A stretch of 64,000 nt of DNA from Herpetosiphon giganteus (GCF_016907925.1 NZ_JAFBCZ010000028.1:1-64000); one strand, 5' to 3'. Positions 8,376 to 17,156 are shown, counted from the first letter of the stretch. Made by a program: numbers and translations. Notes: generated from the letters alone by a model not told the origin.

Positions 8376-8397
8376 GGGGCAGTGCATCTGCGGCCCC
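8376..8397 (+). promoter_or_regulatory. pre-RBS stem-loop
   Basis: GGGGC (8376-8380) pairs with GCCCC (8393-8397) around an 11-12 base loop. It precedes the AAAGGAG site of the methyltransferase gene at 8439. Confidence 0.4.
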
Positions 8398-8438
8398 ACG
8401 GGTCGTCGGGTCATGCCTTCTATCCAAAGGAGTTTTCC

Positions 8439-9854
8439 ATGGCCCGTTTAGCCAACACCGCCAATCATGGCTTTCAAGCGCTCGATCCTGCTGCCGTTGC
8501 CCTGCTCGCCACCTACGTCACTGCGGCCAATCCTGCCGCCTGTCGGATCGCTGATCCGTGCGCAGGCGAAGGCGCAGCTGCGAGGCAGTTGGCCCGTGCA
8601 TGGGGCATTCCAGCGGATCGACTCTATCTCAACGAACTGCATACGGAGCGGGCGGCGGCCTGCCGAGGGATAACCCCGAATACCACCAGTTGTGACACCG
8701 TGCGCTGGCTCCGTGCCAATCGCCATGGGCTGCAAGTGGTCTATCTCAACCCACCCTTCGGCACCCAAGCCGCAGGCGACGAACGGAGTGAACTCCAGTT
8801 CTTTCGCCGCGTGATTGAAGAAGGCAATTGGCTTCAGCCAGGTGGAATTGCGATCCTCGTGACTCCCCAAGATGTATTTGCCAAGCCTGCGGTCACCCAG
8901 CATCTCGCCCGTCATTATGACAACCTCACCATCATGGCCCTGCCTGCCGCCCTGCGGCGCTGGCGGGAAGCCATCGTGATCGGCGTTCGGCGTGCCCGTG
9001 CCCGCAGTGGCCAAGCGCTCAGCGACCTGATCACCACCCTTACGACCCAGCTCGCGCAGCCCTTGCCGGAATTAACCGCGCAAGCCGCGCCGCGCTATAC
9101 CATTCCGGTGGCCACCAACGCGACCATGGTTTGGGAGGATGCCACCATTGGCACGCCCGACCAAGCCACCACCGATGTGGTGGTAACCGGTGGAGCCACG
9201 AATACCCGCGCCTATCGCAGTGCGATTGATGCCCTCCGTATCGCCCATCTGCGTCCCCTCGGCCCGCTGTCCGCCACCGCTGCGGCGGCACGGATTGCGA
9301 CCGGGGAAATTAACGGCGCGACCATCGTCATTCACGGTCGGCCCCATATCATCAAAGGCTCGACCACCGAAGACCAAACGGTCTGGGTGGAAACCAAGGA
9401 AGAAGGCGATACGACCACCCTGATCACCCACCATGTCACGCGACAGGTTCCGGTGGTCATGACGGTCGATGTGGCTGATGGCAGTGTGTGCCGCTATGAA
9501 GGCGATGCTGGACTGCAAAAACTCTTGGCTGATCCGGCCACCGCCGAGGCGTTACTCGCCGCCATCACCGAGGTCGCCCCACCTGTCTATGCCTACGATA
9601 TGGATGATCAGACCGCCGCGACGCTGGCCATGCTCAAACGCAAGGATGGCCGCACGTTGCCAGGCTACGAGAATGGCCTGCTGCCCATGCAAAAACATGT
9701 CGTAGCCGGAATTACCCGTTACCTGACCACCCCTGATCCGCGCACGGGCACGCGTCCGAAAGGCACGCTGCTCAATGCGGAAATGGGTTCAGGCAAGTCC
9801 ACCATGGGCATTGCGATTGCCCACTGGTTCCACCAACAATCACTGACGAAATAA
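8439..9854 (+). CDS. N6-adenine methyltransferase-like protein ending in a helicase motif I
   Basis: 471 residues. The N-terminal part has a Rossmann-type SAM motif DPCAGEG (residues 39-45) and NPPF (104-107), the catalytic motif of N6-adenine DNA methyltransferases, as in DUF6094-type proteins. A linker (about 170-420) follows. The last 50 residues look like the start of an SF2 helicase: LLPMQKHVV and then AEMGSGKST (447-455, Walker A). The chain stops 16 residues later, before any other helicase motif; those are in the next gene. The start follows AAAGGAG. In related elements the two parts are often one chain; here they are separate, a gene fission between motifs I and Ia. Confidence 0.75.
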   Translation: MARLANTANHGFQALDPAAVALLATYVTAANPAACRIADPCAGEGAAARQLARAWGIPADRLYLNELHTERAAACRGITPNTTSCDTVRWLRANRHGLQVVYLNPPFGTQAAGDERSELQFFRRVIEEGNWLQPGGIAILVTPQDVFAKPAVTQHLARHYDNLTIMALPAALRRWREAIVIGVRRARARSGQALSDLITTLTTQLAQPLPELTAQAAPRYTIPVATNATMVWEDATIGTPDQATTDVVVTGGATNTRAYRSAIDALRIAHLRPLGPLSATAAAARIATGEINGATIVIHGRPHIIKGSTTEDQTVWVETKEEGDTTTLITHHVTRQVPVVMTVDVADGSVCRYEGDAGLQKLLADPATAEALLAAITEVAPPVYAYDMDDQTAATLAMLKRKDGRTLPGYENGLLPMQKHVVAGITRYLTTPDPRTGTRPKGTLLNAEMGSGKSTMGIAIAHWFHQQSLTK

Positions 9855-9868
9855 ACCGAATGATTCTG

Positions 9869-9902
9869 CCACGGGAACCGCACGCATGCGGCCATCCCGT
9901 GG
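9869..9902 (+). promoter_or_regulatory. nested stem-loop between the two helicase halves
   Basis: CCACGGGA (9869-9876) pairs with TCCCGTGG (9895-9902); inside, CCGCA pairs with TGCGG around CGCA. It lies between the stop at 9854 and the AGGAG site of the gene at 9950, so the second half has its own translation start. Confidence 0.55.
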
Positions 9903-9949
9903 GGGATGGTCAGCGCAGGGCGTTCTCGCTATCAACAGGAGTCCCTGCC

Positions 9950-12277
9950 ATGACCACACCAACCACCAAAACCAAAGCGGCCTTTACCACCATCGTTGCT
10001 GGCCCAATTCACCTCGTTGGCACGTCCGAGCAAGTCGCGGCCTATTACACCCATGGCACGGGCGAATTGCCGCCATGGTGGGCCGAATGGGATCAACTTC
10101 TCGGCGATACCTGGGCGATGGATATTCTGGAATCGCCCAGTGATGTCAGTCGCTTTATGCGCGCTGCCGAAGTTCATCCCGACCTGCCGCGCGTCGGCTT
10201 TATCTCGAACTCCAAACTCAAATTGGAGTCGGGCTATGTGCTTGGTGCAGAGGATCGCGACTACGACCACACGGCCCAGCACCTGCACCGCTACTGGCAG
10301 TCCCTGCCGGAAGCCATGCAACAGCGCTATGCCCGCTTTGGCTCGTTGGCCACGATTGAGGGAATGCTGATGCGTCGTGAGGAGTGGGTTGATGCCCGTT
10401 GGGGTAGTGCCACCCATGAATCCGATACCCGCATCGCACTCGCCAAAAAAACCAAAACCAGCACCGAAGGCCGTATTGCCGCTGATGCAACCGCGACGGA
10501 TCGCCCCATTCGGCGTGCGATCCCGCTGCTGCGTATGGGTGGCCTTGCCTGCCCCCGCTGTGGCTGGCTGCAACGCAAAACCGATGGCGCAGTGCTCGAT
10601 GCCAAACAGCTCAAGCACCGTGGCCTCGCCACCGTGACCTGCCCGCATTGTCACGACCACCTCGGCCAACAATGCCGTGAGCGTGACAATGTGCAGGATC
10701 GCAGCCTGCCCATCTTCCAGTCCGATGACTGGCAAACCTACGCCGTCGATGCCAACGGTCGCCGCACCATTCCGTGGGGCCAGCGTCCGCGCTCGAATCC
10801 TCGGATGGCCCTCGCATCCTTCATCCAGCGCCGCTACCCCCAACGCGTCGATCTCTTCATTCATGATGAAGCGCACGAGACGAAGGGGGCACGCACCGCG
10901 CTCGGCCACGCCTTTGGCGCGATGGTCGCCGCCAGCCGCACGACGGTTGGCATGACCGGCACCGCCTATGGCGGCATGGCCTCGACACTCTACGATTTGC
11001 TCCTTCGCCTTGGCAACACCGTGATTCGGGATCGCTGGGGCTGGAACAATCGCAGCGCCTTTGTGCGCGATGTGGGGGTTGTCGATGTCATGACCAAGGA
11101 AATCACGCGCGCGGCAACCGCTGGACACTACGATGGCCAAACCCGCACCAGCACCGAGGTGCAAGAGCGGGCAGGCATTACCGCCGACCTGATCACCATC
11201 GTCCAAAACTGCACCTATACCGTCCTGCTCAAGGATATGGGTTTTCAGTTACCCGACTACCGTGAGGATGTCGTGCTGCTGGATCTGCCCACCGACATGC
11301 AGGCCCAGTATCGGCGCATCGAGGACGACGGCAAAGCGATCATTGGCAACGGCGGCTACGATGCCCTCTCAGCCTACCTCCAAGCCACCTTGTCATGGCC
11401 CTATCAGCCATGGCGACTGAAATACATCAGCTCGCAACTGGTGAATGAGAAGGTCAAGACCCCCGTCTTGCCTGCCGAACGCATCCTGCCCCACCATACG
11501 TGGTTGGCCCAGTATTGCGCCGCGCAGATCCAGCAGGGCCGACGCGTGTTGCTGTTTGCGGAACATACCGGGAACGATGACATTGCCGTCGATCTGGCGG
11601 AAAAAGTCACCGCCCTTGCCCACGAACAGCACCAAACGACCCTCAAGATTGCGATCCTCCGCGCCACAACCGTGGCTCCGGGCGAACGCAACGCGTGGTT
11701 TACCGAGCAGGTCGCACAGGGAGCCAACGTGGTGATCTGCAACCCCCGTTTGGTCAAAACCGGCCTCAACTTGATCGCATGGCCCAGCATTGTGGTCGTC
11801 GAGCCGCTCTACAGCCTCTACGATCTCTTTCAGGCCAAGCGCCGTGCCTTCCGACCCACCCAAACCCAGGGCTGCGAAGTCACCTTTCTTGGCTACACCA
11901 AGACCATGAGTCAACGCGCCTTAGGGATTGTGGGCCGCAAAGCCGCTGCCGCAACCATGTTAAGTGGTGACGACAGCGAAGGCGGCTTGCTGGAATTTGA
12001 TCCGGGCATGAGTTTGCTCCAAGAGTTGGCCAAGCAATTACGCAGCGCCAACCCCATGGACGATGCAAATACCCTCCGCGATCAATTCCGCAGCGTCGGA
12101 CAGGCGATCAAAGTGGAAGCCGAACGACCGAGCTTGGTGCTGCCTGCGACCGCAACCCCAGCAACCATCGACGAACCTGTTGAGCAACCCATCGCATGGG
12201 ATACCTTGTTCACGGTCGTCGATGTCCCGACCTGCAAAGCAACGCAGGTCGCCCACCAGTTCGCCATGGTGCTGTAA
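9950..12277 (+). CDS. SF2 helicase lacking motif I (second half of split helicase)
   Basis: 775 residues. It begins at motif Ia-like sequence (VAGPIHLVG) and has no Walker A of its own. A zinc-ribbon-like insert (CPRCG and CPHCH near residues 203-232) precedes the DEAH box (about 305-308) and an MTGT motif III. Motifs V (TGLNLIAWP) and VI (QAKRRAFRPTQ) follow near 605-635. The ATP loop is supplied by the end of the preceding protein, so the two would have to assemble to act. The start at 9950 follows AGGAG. The probable role is DNA translocation or unwinding coupled to methylation; target unknown. Confidence 0.75.
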   Translation: MTTPTTKTKAAFTTIVAGPIHLVGTSEQVAAYYTHGTGELPPWWAEWDQLLGDTWAMDILESPSDVSRFMRAAEVHPDLPRVGFISNSKLKLESGYVLGAEDRDYDHTAQHLHRYWQSLPEAMQQRYARFGSLATIEGMLMRREEWVDARWGSATHESDTRIALAKKTKTSTEGRIAADATATDRPIRRAIPLLRMGGLACPRCGWLQRKTDGAVLDAKQLKHRGLATVTCPHCHDHLGQQCRERDNVQDRSLPIFQSDDWQTYAVDANGRRTIPWGQRPRSNPRMALASFIQRRYPQRVDLFIHDEAHETKGARTALGHAFGAMVAASRTTVGMTGTAYGGMASTLYDLLLRLGNTVIRDRWGWNNRSAFVRDVGVVDVMTKEITRAATAGHYDGQTRTSTEVQERAGITADLITIVQNCTYTVLLKDMGFQLPDYREDVVLLDLPTDMQAQYRRIEDDGKAIIGNGGYDALSAYLQATLSWPYQPWRLKYISSQLVNEKVKTPVLPAERILPHHTWLAQYCAAQIQQGRRVLLFAEHTGNDDIAVDLAEKVTALAHEQHQTTLKIAILRATTVAPGERNAWFTEQVAQGANVVICNPRLVKTGLNLIAWPSIVVVEPLYSLYDLFQAKRRAFRPTQTQGCEVTFLGYTKTMSQRALGIVGRKAAAATMLSGDDSEGGLLEFDPGMSLLQELAKQLRSANPMDDANTLRDQFRSVGQAIKVEAERPSLVLPATATPATIDEPVEQPIAWDTLFTVVDVPTCKATQVAHQFAMVL

Positions 12278-12296
12278 GCATCCGTTGGTCATGCCC

Positions 12297-12342
12297 CCAC
12301 GACGATTTGGGACACCACCCTGTGTGCTGTTCCGCGTCGTGG
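12297..12342 (+). promoter_or_regulatory. pre-RBS stem-loop
   Basis: CCACGACG (12297-12304) and CGTCGTGG (12335-12342) form a perfect 8-bp stem around a 30-base loop, before the gene at 12366. Confidence 0.45.
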
Positions 12343-12365
12343 CGGAATGGCACGGGAGCCACACC

Positions 12366-12815
12366 ATGGATACCCTGATTACCCACCTCCCACCCGCCTT
12401 TACTCGCTACGGCGACCGTCTGCCATGGCCATCCGTGGCCGTAACCCGGCGCGCCATGCAGCTGCTTATCCGCATCGCGACGAGCGAATGGGCAGCAGTC
12501 GCCTTCGATGATGTCATGCGCGACCTGATCACCCATGACCGGGTGGTCGTGCGCGTGATCCATACCACACCGACCGTCTTGCGGCGCTGGGGCTGTGCGT
12601 TTACCCGCTCCGCCCCGCCGCGTCACCCCGTTGTGCTCGACCAAAGCCCGCTCGCGGCCAATGAATGGATTGCGCCATTCGTCATACCGGAGCGCCATGT
12701 GTTGCCACGCGGCTGTTTCCGCTCCACTGTTCCGAACATGCCCAACACGACCATCGTCGAATGGGACATGCTCGATATGGACAGGTGGCGGGCAACGCAG
12801 GGAGATGACGCATGA
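12366..12815 (+). CDS. hypothetical protein, 149 residues
   Basis: Soluble protein without a motif I recognise. The start at 12366 follows CGGGAG. The middle (about residues 45-80) alternates hydrophobic strands and a helix; there are two Cys residues but no metal-binding pattern. Its stop overlaps the next start by four bases (ATGA at 12812-12815), so the two genes are translationally coupled. The role is unknown. Confidence 0.55.
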   Translation: MDTLITHLPPAFTRYGDRLPWPSVAVTRRAMQLLIRIATSEWAAVAFDDVMRDLITHDRVVVRVIHTTPTVLRRWGCAFTRSAPPRHPVVLDQSPLAANEWIAPFVIPERHVLPRGCFRSTVPNMPNTTIVEWDMLDMDRWRATQGDDA

Positions 12816-13036
12816 AGCACCATACCTACCACCGTCGCCGCAGCCGTAGCCAGCACTGGCCCAACCGCCGGAGCGATCGCGCGCGACGACGGCAAAACCA
12901 GCAGCGCATCCAGACCCTGCGCATGATCACCAGCCTCGTCGCCGTCAAGATCCTTGTGGCCCCGATCATCTCCGATGTGATTGGCAACTATGTCTATGAC
13001 GGTCTTGGCATGATCATGCGCTGGTTGCAGCGCTAA
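12812..13036 (+). CDS. small basic membrane-anchored protein
   Basis: 74 residues. The first 37 are extremely basic (many Arg, His, Gln), followed by one hydrophobic segment (about residues 38-60). This suggests a membrane anchor with a nucleic-acid-binding or membrane-surface tail inside the cell. It overlaps the preceding gene by four bases. No family recognised. Confidence 0.5.
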   Translation: MKHHTYHRRRSRSQHWPNRRSDRARRRQNQQRIQTLRMITSLVAVKILVAPIISDVIGNYVYDGLGMIMRWLQR

Positions 13037-13059
13037 ACCAACCCATTCTTCTTCCCCAA

Positions 13060-13088
13060 CTGGGGAGTAGCGCACCGCTGCTCCCCAG
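13060..13088 (+). promoter_or_regulatory. strong pre-RBS stem-loop
   Basis: A 13-bp stem with one G-U pair (13060-13072 with 13076-13088) and a CAC loop. It ends six bases before the AAGGAG site of the radC-like gene at 13107. It has no T-tract, so it is not a terminator. Confidence 0.6.
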
Positions 13089-13106
13089 CGGTGAAGGAGT
13101 CTACCC

Positions 13107-13715
13107 ATGGCGATTGATGCCATTCCTACCTTGATTGACCTGTTCAATCCGACCCGCCCAACCGCCCGCGATCAGATGTGTGCTGCCGACCTCTGGCAGG
13201 CCGCCGACCAGTCGTGGAATACCCTCTATCGGATGACCGAGGAGGAGTTGATCCCACTCGTTGGCCGTGCTCATGCCATCCGACTCCGCACCGCCTTCGC
13301 GATCAGCCACGCCAAACTCGCGGAAGCCGTCATGGGCGAGCCGATCACCAGTCCGATGGATGTGGTGGCCTTGCTCCAAGCCGAGATGAGTCACTTACCG
13401 CAGGAAGAACTGCGGGTGATCAGCCTTTCAACGCGAGCGCACGTCATCAGCATGCATACCGTTGTGGTCGGAACCCTCAATACCGCCCATTGCCGCATCG
13501 CCGACCTGTTTCGCGAACCGCTGCGGCGCAATGCCGCCTCGATCATCCTCGCGCACAACCACCCGTCGGGGATGGTGTGGGCTTCGCCAGAGGACATCCT
13601 ACTCACCAAGCAGGTCATTCAGGCAGGCCAGCTCTTGGAGATCGATGTACTTGACCATCTCATCATCGGCAAAGGCAGCTATACCAGCATGCGCGAGCGA
13701 CAACTTGCGTGGTAA
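13107..13715 (+). CDS. radC: RadC-like JAMM-domain protein
   Basis: 202 residues. The C-terminal half has the JAB/MPN signature of RadC proteins: a conserved Glu region (EELRVISL), then HNHPSG at about residues 149-154 followed by SPED, giving the zinc-binding His, His and Asp. The N-terminal half is a shortened helical region in place of the helix-hairpin-helix. RadC-like proteins are common on plasmids and integrative elements; their substrate is not settled and the old repair role is doubtful. The start at 13107 follows AAGGAG by 8 bases. Confidence 0.85.
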   Translation: MAIDAIPTLIDLFNPTRPTARDQMCAADLWQAADQSWNTLYRMTEEELIPLVGRAHAIRLRTAFAISHAKLAEAVMGEPITSPMDVVALLQAEMSHLPQEELRVISLSTRAHVISMHTVVVGTLNTAHCRIADLFREPLRRNAASIILAHNHPSGMVWASPEDILLTKQVIQAGQLLEIDVLDHLIIGKGSYTSMRERQLAW

Positions 13716-13737
13716 TGAATCAGAAAGGAATCGACCC

Positions 13738-14268
13738 ATGCACACCGTCATCCAAACCGCCATGCGCACCCACTTCGGCCAACTCGCTGCGGCGATCACC
13801 ATGGCCGCACCCATTCCAGCGCTGCATACCTCGGCAGCACTGTTGCTGGCTCGCTGTGATGAGATTGTGCCCAGTTCCTGTGCACCCACCTCGATCACGG
13901 CCACGGCCCTCAAACCGATTCCGCCGAGCAGCCCCTTGGCCACGTTGCTCCAGAGCAACACCACGGCGGAGGACCGCTGGTGCTTTCGGGTGCAGCAAGC
14001 CCTGTTAATTGCCGGGGATTGTTCGCGCCGCCAACTCTATGATGCGGTCGTGCTCGTCCTTAGCCAGCAAGTGACCCGTAGCGATGCGACCACCTTCTCC
14101 GTGCAGGGGTCGAAAGCGTACATCGTCACGCTGGCCAATGGCATCGACCATACTGAGGGCTTTACATGCCAATGCAAAGGCTTTTGGAGTCATGGTGGGG
14201 GACAACTCTGCAAGCATGTCTTGGCTGCTGCGTTGATTGCGCTTGATCCGGAGGAAGGCGGATGCTGA
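13738..14268 (+). CDS. SWIM zinc-finger protein
   Basis: 176 residues. The C-terminus has a SWIM pattern: CQC, then a 14-residue gap to CKH (about residues 144-163), a zinc-binding module that contacts DNA or proteins. The N-terminal part is helical and unassigned. The start at 13738 follows AGAAAGGA. The gene overlaps the next one by 7 bases. The role is probably DNA- or protein-binding in plasmid DNA metabolism; this is inferred from the zinc finger and the RadC neighbour. Confidence 0.65.
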   Translation: MHTVIQTAMRTHFGQLAAAITMAAPIPALHTSAALLLARCDEIVPSSCAPTSITATALKPIPPSSPLATLLQSNTTAEDRWCFRVQQALLIAGDCSRRQLYDAVVLVLSQQVTRSDATTFSVQGSKAYIVTLANGIDHTEGFTCQCKGFWSHGGGQLCKHVLAAALIALDPEEGGC

Positions 14269-14771
14269 CCTTCGACGAGCGTGTCCGGCGGCGGGCCAAC
14301 CGCAAAAACAACCGCCTGCGCAAACGCTACCCACTCTTCGCCGCCGAATTACACCCCGGCGGTGCATTGGCCGATTGGCTGGTCACCGAGCAGCAAGCAA
14401 CCAGCGATCTCGCGGCGATTATTCAGTCGAAAGACGAAATGCTTGCACGTGTTGCAACGAACGATCGATTGCGTGAAATCAAGGGATTAGAGCTACGGAG
14501 CCTCGTAGCGGAGGTCGTTGATCCTGCCACGTTGGCAACGCTTGATCGCCAGCGCGCAAAAATTCCAAAGGCAGGCGCATATACCGCTGAGTTCTGGTTT
14601 GCCCGTCTCCGCACCTATCGCCCCATTGAGGCCTATGCTCGCTGTGAACATCGGGAGAGCCATCTGCTCTTTGCTGAGTGGCATGACCGCTGCCCGCGCT
14701 GCCATCTGCCACTGACCAAACCGCCGACGGTGATACCACCAAAGGCCGAACAAACCATGCTGCCGTTCTAA
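14262..14771 (+). CDS. hypothetical protein with C-terminal Cys pair
   Basis: 169 residues. The first 25 are very basic (Arg/Lys/Asn). A CPRC motif lies near residues 145-148, with an HRES/CEH segment before it that may supply further zinc ligands. The start overlaps the SWIM gene. It is the last gene of the cluster and is followed by a strong hairpin at 14775. No family recognised. Confidence 0.55.
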   Translation: MLTFDERVRRRANRKNNRLRKRYPLFAAELHPGGALADWLVTEQQATSDLAAIIQSKDEMLARVATNDRLREIKGLELRSLVAEVVDPATLATLDRQRAKIPKAGAYTAEFWFARLRTYRPIEAYARCEHRESHLLFAEWHDRCPRCHLPLTKPPTVIPPKAEQTMLPF

Positions 14772-14774
14772 ACA

Positions 14775-14813
14775 CCAACAGGCCCGTGATCTCAGCGATC
14801 ACGGGCCTGTTGG
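14775..14813 (+). terminator. 17-bp hairpin at the end of the 5.4-14.8 kb cluster
   Basis: The arms 14775-14791 and 14797-14813 are perfectly complementary with a TCAGC loop, followed by CTTTAAAT. The T-tract is weak, but position four bases after a stop supports termination. Confidence 0.65.
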
Positions 14814-14888
14814 CTTTAAATATGATTGATTAATAGTATTCAAACTACCATCAAATTATTGATACAAATCGTTTTATTTTAGAACATA

Positions 14889-14917
14889 TTGACCAAATTT
14901 TATTGACCTGCTATGCT
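14889..14917 (+). promoter_or_regulatory. promoter for the 15.0-17.1 kb operon
   Basis: TTGACC (14889-14894), 17-base spacer, TATGCT (14912-14917) in an AT-rich gap. A short frame starting at 14926 and a hairpin (AACCCCG with CGGGGTT, about 14939-14967) lie in the leader before the gene at 15049. Confidence 0.5.
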
Positions 14918-15048
14918 TACGCCACCATGAATAGAAAAAAACCCCGCAACGCGCTCACGTTCGGGGTTATGGGCGCAATTGCAAAGCCAATCACGCCGCG
15001 CGTATTCTATCATATCTCTCCAGCGCGGCCTAGTAGATCCGAGGATGT

Positions 15049-15684
15049 ATGGAAAATATTCTTACGGGCCAACGAGGCACACAGTCCACACCAGTAGCAA
15101 CAATTCCTATGCCAGCCTCATCATCGGCTACAACAACCGCAGCACCTGTCAGCATTGTTGAATCCAGTAGTAGCCCAAGCACGCCTAGTACTACGCCACG
15201 GCGAACTCAAGCGAAGCCGTCGCGGGTGATGGCAAAAACATTTGCTCAAAGTGCTTACGATAAACTGGGGTACACCATTGCCTGTCTTGCGGGATTGGTC
15301 CTTGCTATCGGCTTATGGGTAGCTGGGGGCTATTTTACCCTACAAGCAGTGCGATCAATTACAACGATTAATACCTCAATCTGGTGGTGGTCATTGCCAC
15401 TCGCTATCACCGCCGTTGAGCTGTGGCTCATGCCAAAACGCGGAGTCGCACCTGCCAGTATCATTATTTTCCTCGTCGTCCTCGCGTTGGATATTTTGAC
15501 GAGCTGGCATGGATTGACAACGACACTTTCAGGGCGCATGCTGCCTTTAGGTGCAGGCTGGCAGATTCCCAGCACGGGCATGACCCTTCATGGTATTGCC
15601 ATTATTATTAGCTTTGTCTTTGCTTTCGCCCCTGAAAAAATGGCCCGGTGGGCAACACGTGAACTATGGGAGTTATGGGCATGA
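15049..15684 (+). CDS. multi-helix membrane protein, partner of FtsK-like ATPase
   Basis: 211 residues. A Ser/Thr/Pro-rich cytoplasmic tail (1-60) is followed by hydrophobic segments near 76-98, 108-123, 130-150 and 175-196, so about four membrane helices. The ATG at 15049 follows GAGG closely. Its stop overlaps the ATG of the ATPase gene by four bases (ATGA at 15681), which suggests the two proteins work together, for example as a membrane base for the translocase. No family recognised. Confidence 0.6.
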   Translation: MENILTGQRGTQSTPVATIPMPASSSATTTAAPVSIVESSSSPSTPSTTPRRTQAKPSRVMAKTFAQSAYDKLGYTIACLAGLVLAIGLWVAGGYFTLQAVRSITTINTSIWWWSLPLAITAVELWLMPKRGVAPASIIIFLVVLALDILTSWHGLTTTLSGRMLPLGAGWQIPSTGMTLHGIAIIISFVFAFAPEKMARWATRELWELWA

Positions 15685-17099
15685 ATGAATTGGTTGTGAT
15701 TGGTGTTTTGTTCCTTGCAATGGGACTCTGGGGAGGTTTAGCGATCTGGAAAATGCGTCGCGAACTCCAGAGTCTTAGGGTGCTTGTGGCCAATGCAGGG
15801 TTACAATCGACCCCACCGCTCCATATCAATAAACCGACCGAGCAACCAGTCATTCAAACTTCAATCCTTGATCCAACCCCCTTATCAGGGGCAGGGAGCG
15901 CTTTAGCCAATCCCCCACGCGAAGCTCGCATTCTGCTCGACGAACTTCAAGGAAAAGGGACTGATGCCTATCGGTTCCCCTTAGGCTGGTATTCTTCTTT
16001 TAAAGGGGCAACCCTGCAAACAGCGCAGTTTGTCCGTGATGTCAATCACATCCTCTTGACAGGACAAAGCGATAGCGGCAAAGATAATGCTGCATTAGGC
16101 ATGCTGCTCTCATTGGCGCTTACCAAAACCCCACAACAATGCCAATTTGCCATTGTTGATGGCAAAGGTCTGGATTGGTTGGCATGGGAAAAGAAAGAAC
16201 ATACCTGGCTGCTTGCTACTGACCCTGAACATATTGAACAGGCCATGATGAAGCTGACCGCTGAGCGGCAGCGCCGTCGGGCGATTTTGGCAGACGCAGG
16301 GGTCACCAAATGGGATAAATATACAGGGAAAGATTTACCACTTCTCGTGGTATTTATCAGCGAGTTATTGCTACTCGAAAATGCAGTTGGAAAAAGTCAA
16401 CTCACCGGATGGCTGAATGCAGAACTGACGGCAGCACGGGCATTCGGGATACGCTATATCATTGCAACACAAACCGCCAGCAACTTCAGTACCCAATGGC
16501 GAAGTCAAATTAGTCTATTTATGGCGGGATTCCAACCCATCCCATCACAGGATGCACCGAATGTTGGATTGACTACCAATGAACTCGATGCATTGCATGT
16601 GGTAGCTCCGAGTAGCCTACCATCCCCTAACAACCAAGCAGGTGGGGTCTTTTGTGTGGTGCAAGGCAACCAAGCCCTCAATGTGCGAACAACCTTAATC
16701 GATGATCGAGACCTTGACTATCTGATGGAATGCCTTCCCAACCGCGTAGCGCTAGCACAAAAATCACAAGATGAACTGCTTACATCAATGCTCGCTATAG
16801 CGCATCAGAATGGGGTAAAAGCGCTCTCGACTCATCCAGAAGCGCTACAGACCGCTACGCAACAATCAAGCGTCACCCATCCCTCAGAAGCGCTTCCCGT
16901 AGCGACCCACTTGGTTCCCGCTGACGAACAACGGCGGATTCTCGCGGTCGCCGCACGGGCCACATCTCGACGGGCTGTTTGTCGAGAAGTCTACAATGCG
17001 GTCGGTGGAACAGGGTATAACAATGTCCGTTTGGTATGTGATGCCGCAGGATTACTCATGCCAACCCCGACAGCGATGCCGACCGCAAGCGCAGCATAA
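15681..17099 (+). CDS. FtsK/TraSA-like DNA translocase ATPase
   Basis: 472 residues. One N-terminal membrane helix (about 2-22), then an ATPase domain with GQSDSGKDN (about 128-136) at the Walker A position. This keeps GxxxxGK but has Asp for the usual Ser/Thr after Lys. The strand LLVVFISELLLL replaces the usual Walker B Asp by Ser-Glu. A FGIRYIIATQTAS segment resembles the sensor strand of FtsK/HerA ATPases. The C-terminus (420-465) looks like a winged helix. Family members pump double-stranded DNA; here ATP hydrolysis may be altered. A smaller VirD4 substitute or plasmid-dimer translocase are alternatives. Confidence 0.65.
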   Translation: MNELVVIGVLFLAMGLWGGLAIWKMRRELQSLRVLVANAGLQSTPPLHINKPTEQPVIQTSILDPTPLSGAGSALANPPREARILLDELQGKGTDAYRFPLGWYSSFKGATLQTAQFVRDVNHILLTGQSDSGKDNAALGMLLSLALTKTPQQCQFAIVDGKGLDWLAWEKKEHTWLLATDPEHIEQAMMKLTAERQRRRAILADAGVTKWDKYTGKDLPLLVVFISELLLLENAVGKSQLTGWLNAELTAARAFGIRYIIATQTASNFSTQWRSQISLFMAGFQPIPSQDAPNVGLTTNELDALHVVAPSSLPSPNNQAGGVFCVVQGNQALNVRTTLIDDRDLDYLMECLPNRVALAQKSQDELLTSMLAIAHQNGVKALSTHPEALQTATQQSSVTHPSEALPVATHLVPADEQRRILAVAARATSRRAVCREVYNAVGGTGYNNVRLVCDAAGLLMPTPTAMPTASAA

Positions 17100-17109
17100 G
17101 CAACGTCCA

Positions 17110-17156
17110 TTAAACAACAAGGGCGATGGTTAGAAACCATCGCCCTTGTTGTTTAA
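17110..17156. terminator. bidirectional terminator between convergent genes
   Basis: Perfect 22-bp arms (17110-17131 and 17135-17156) around AGA, starting in TTAAAC and ending in GTTTAA, so A/T-rich ends serve both strands. It separates the rightward ATPase gene from the leftward parR-like gene. Confidence 0.8.

Noticed and set aside
7001-8427. 476-codon leftward frame opposite the 7189 gene
   Set aside because: It is a long antisense shadow without a ribosome site; the rightward genes fit the cluster spacing.
9932-11206. 424-codon leftward frame opposite the helicase gene
   Set aside because: Antisense shadow with His/Gly-rich non-protein-like composition; the helicase motifs are on the rightward strand.
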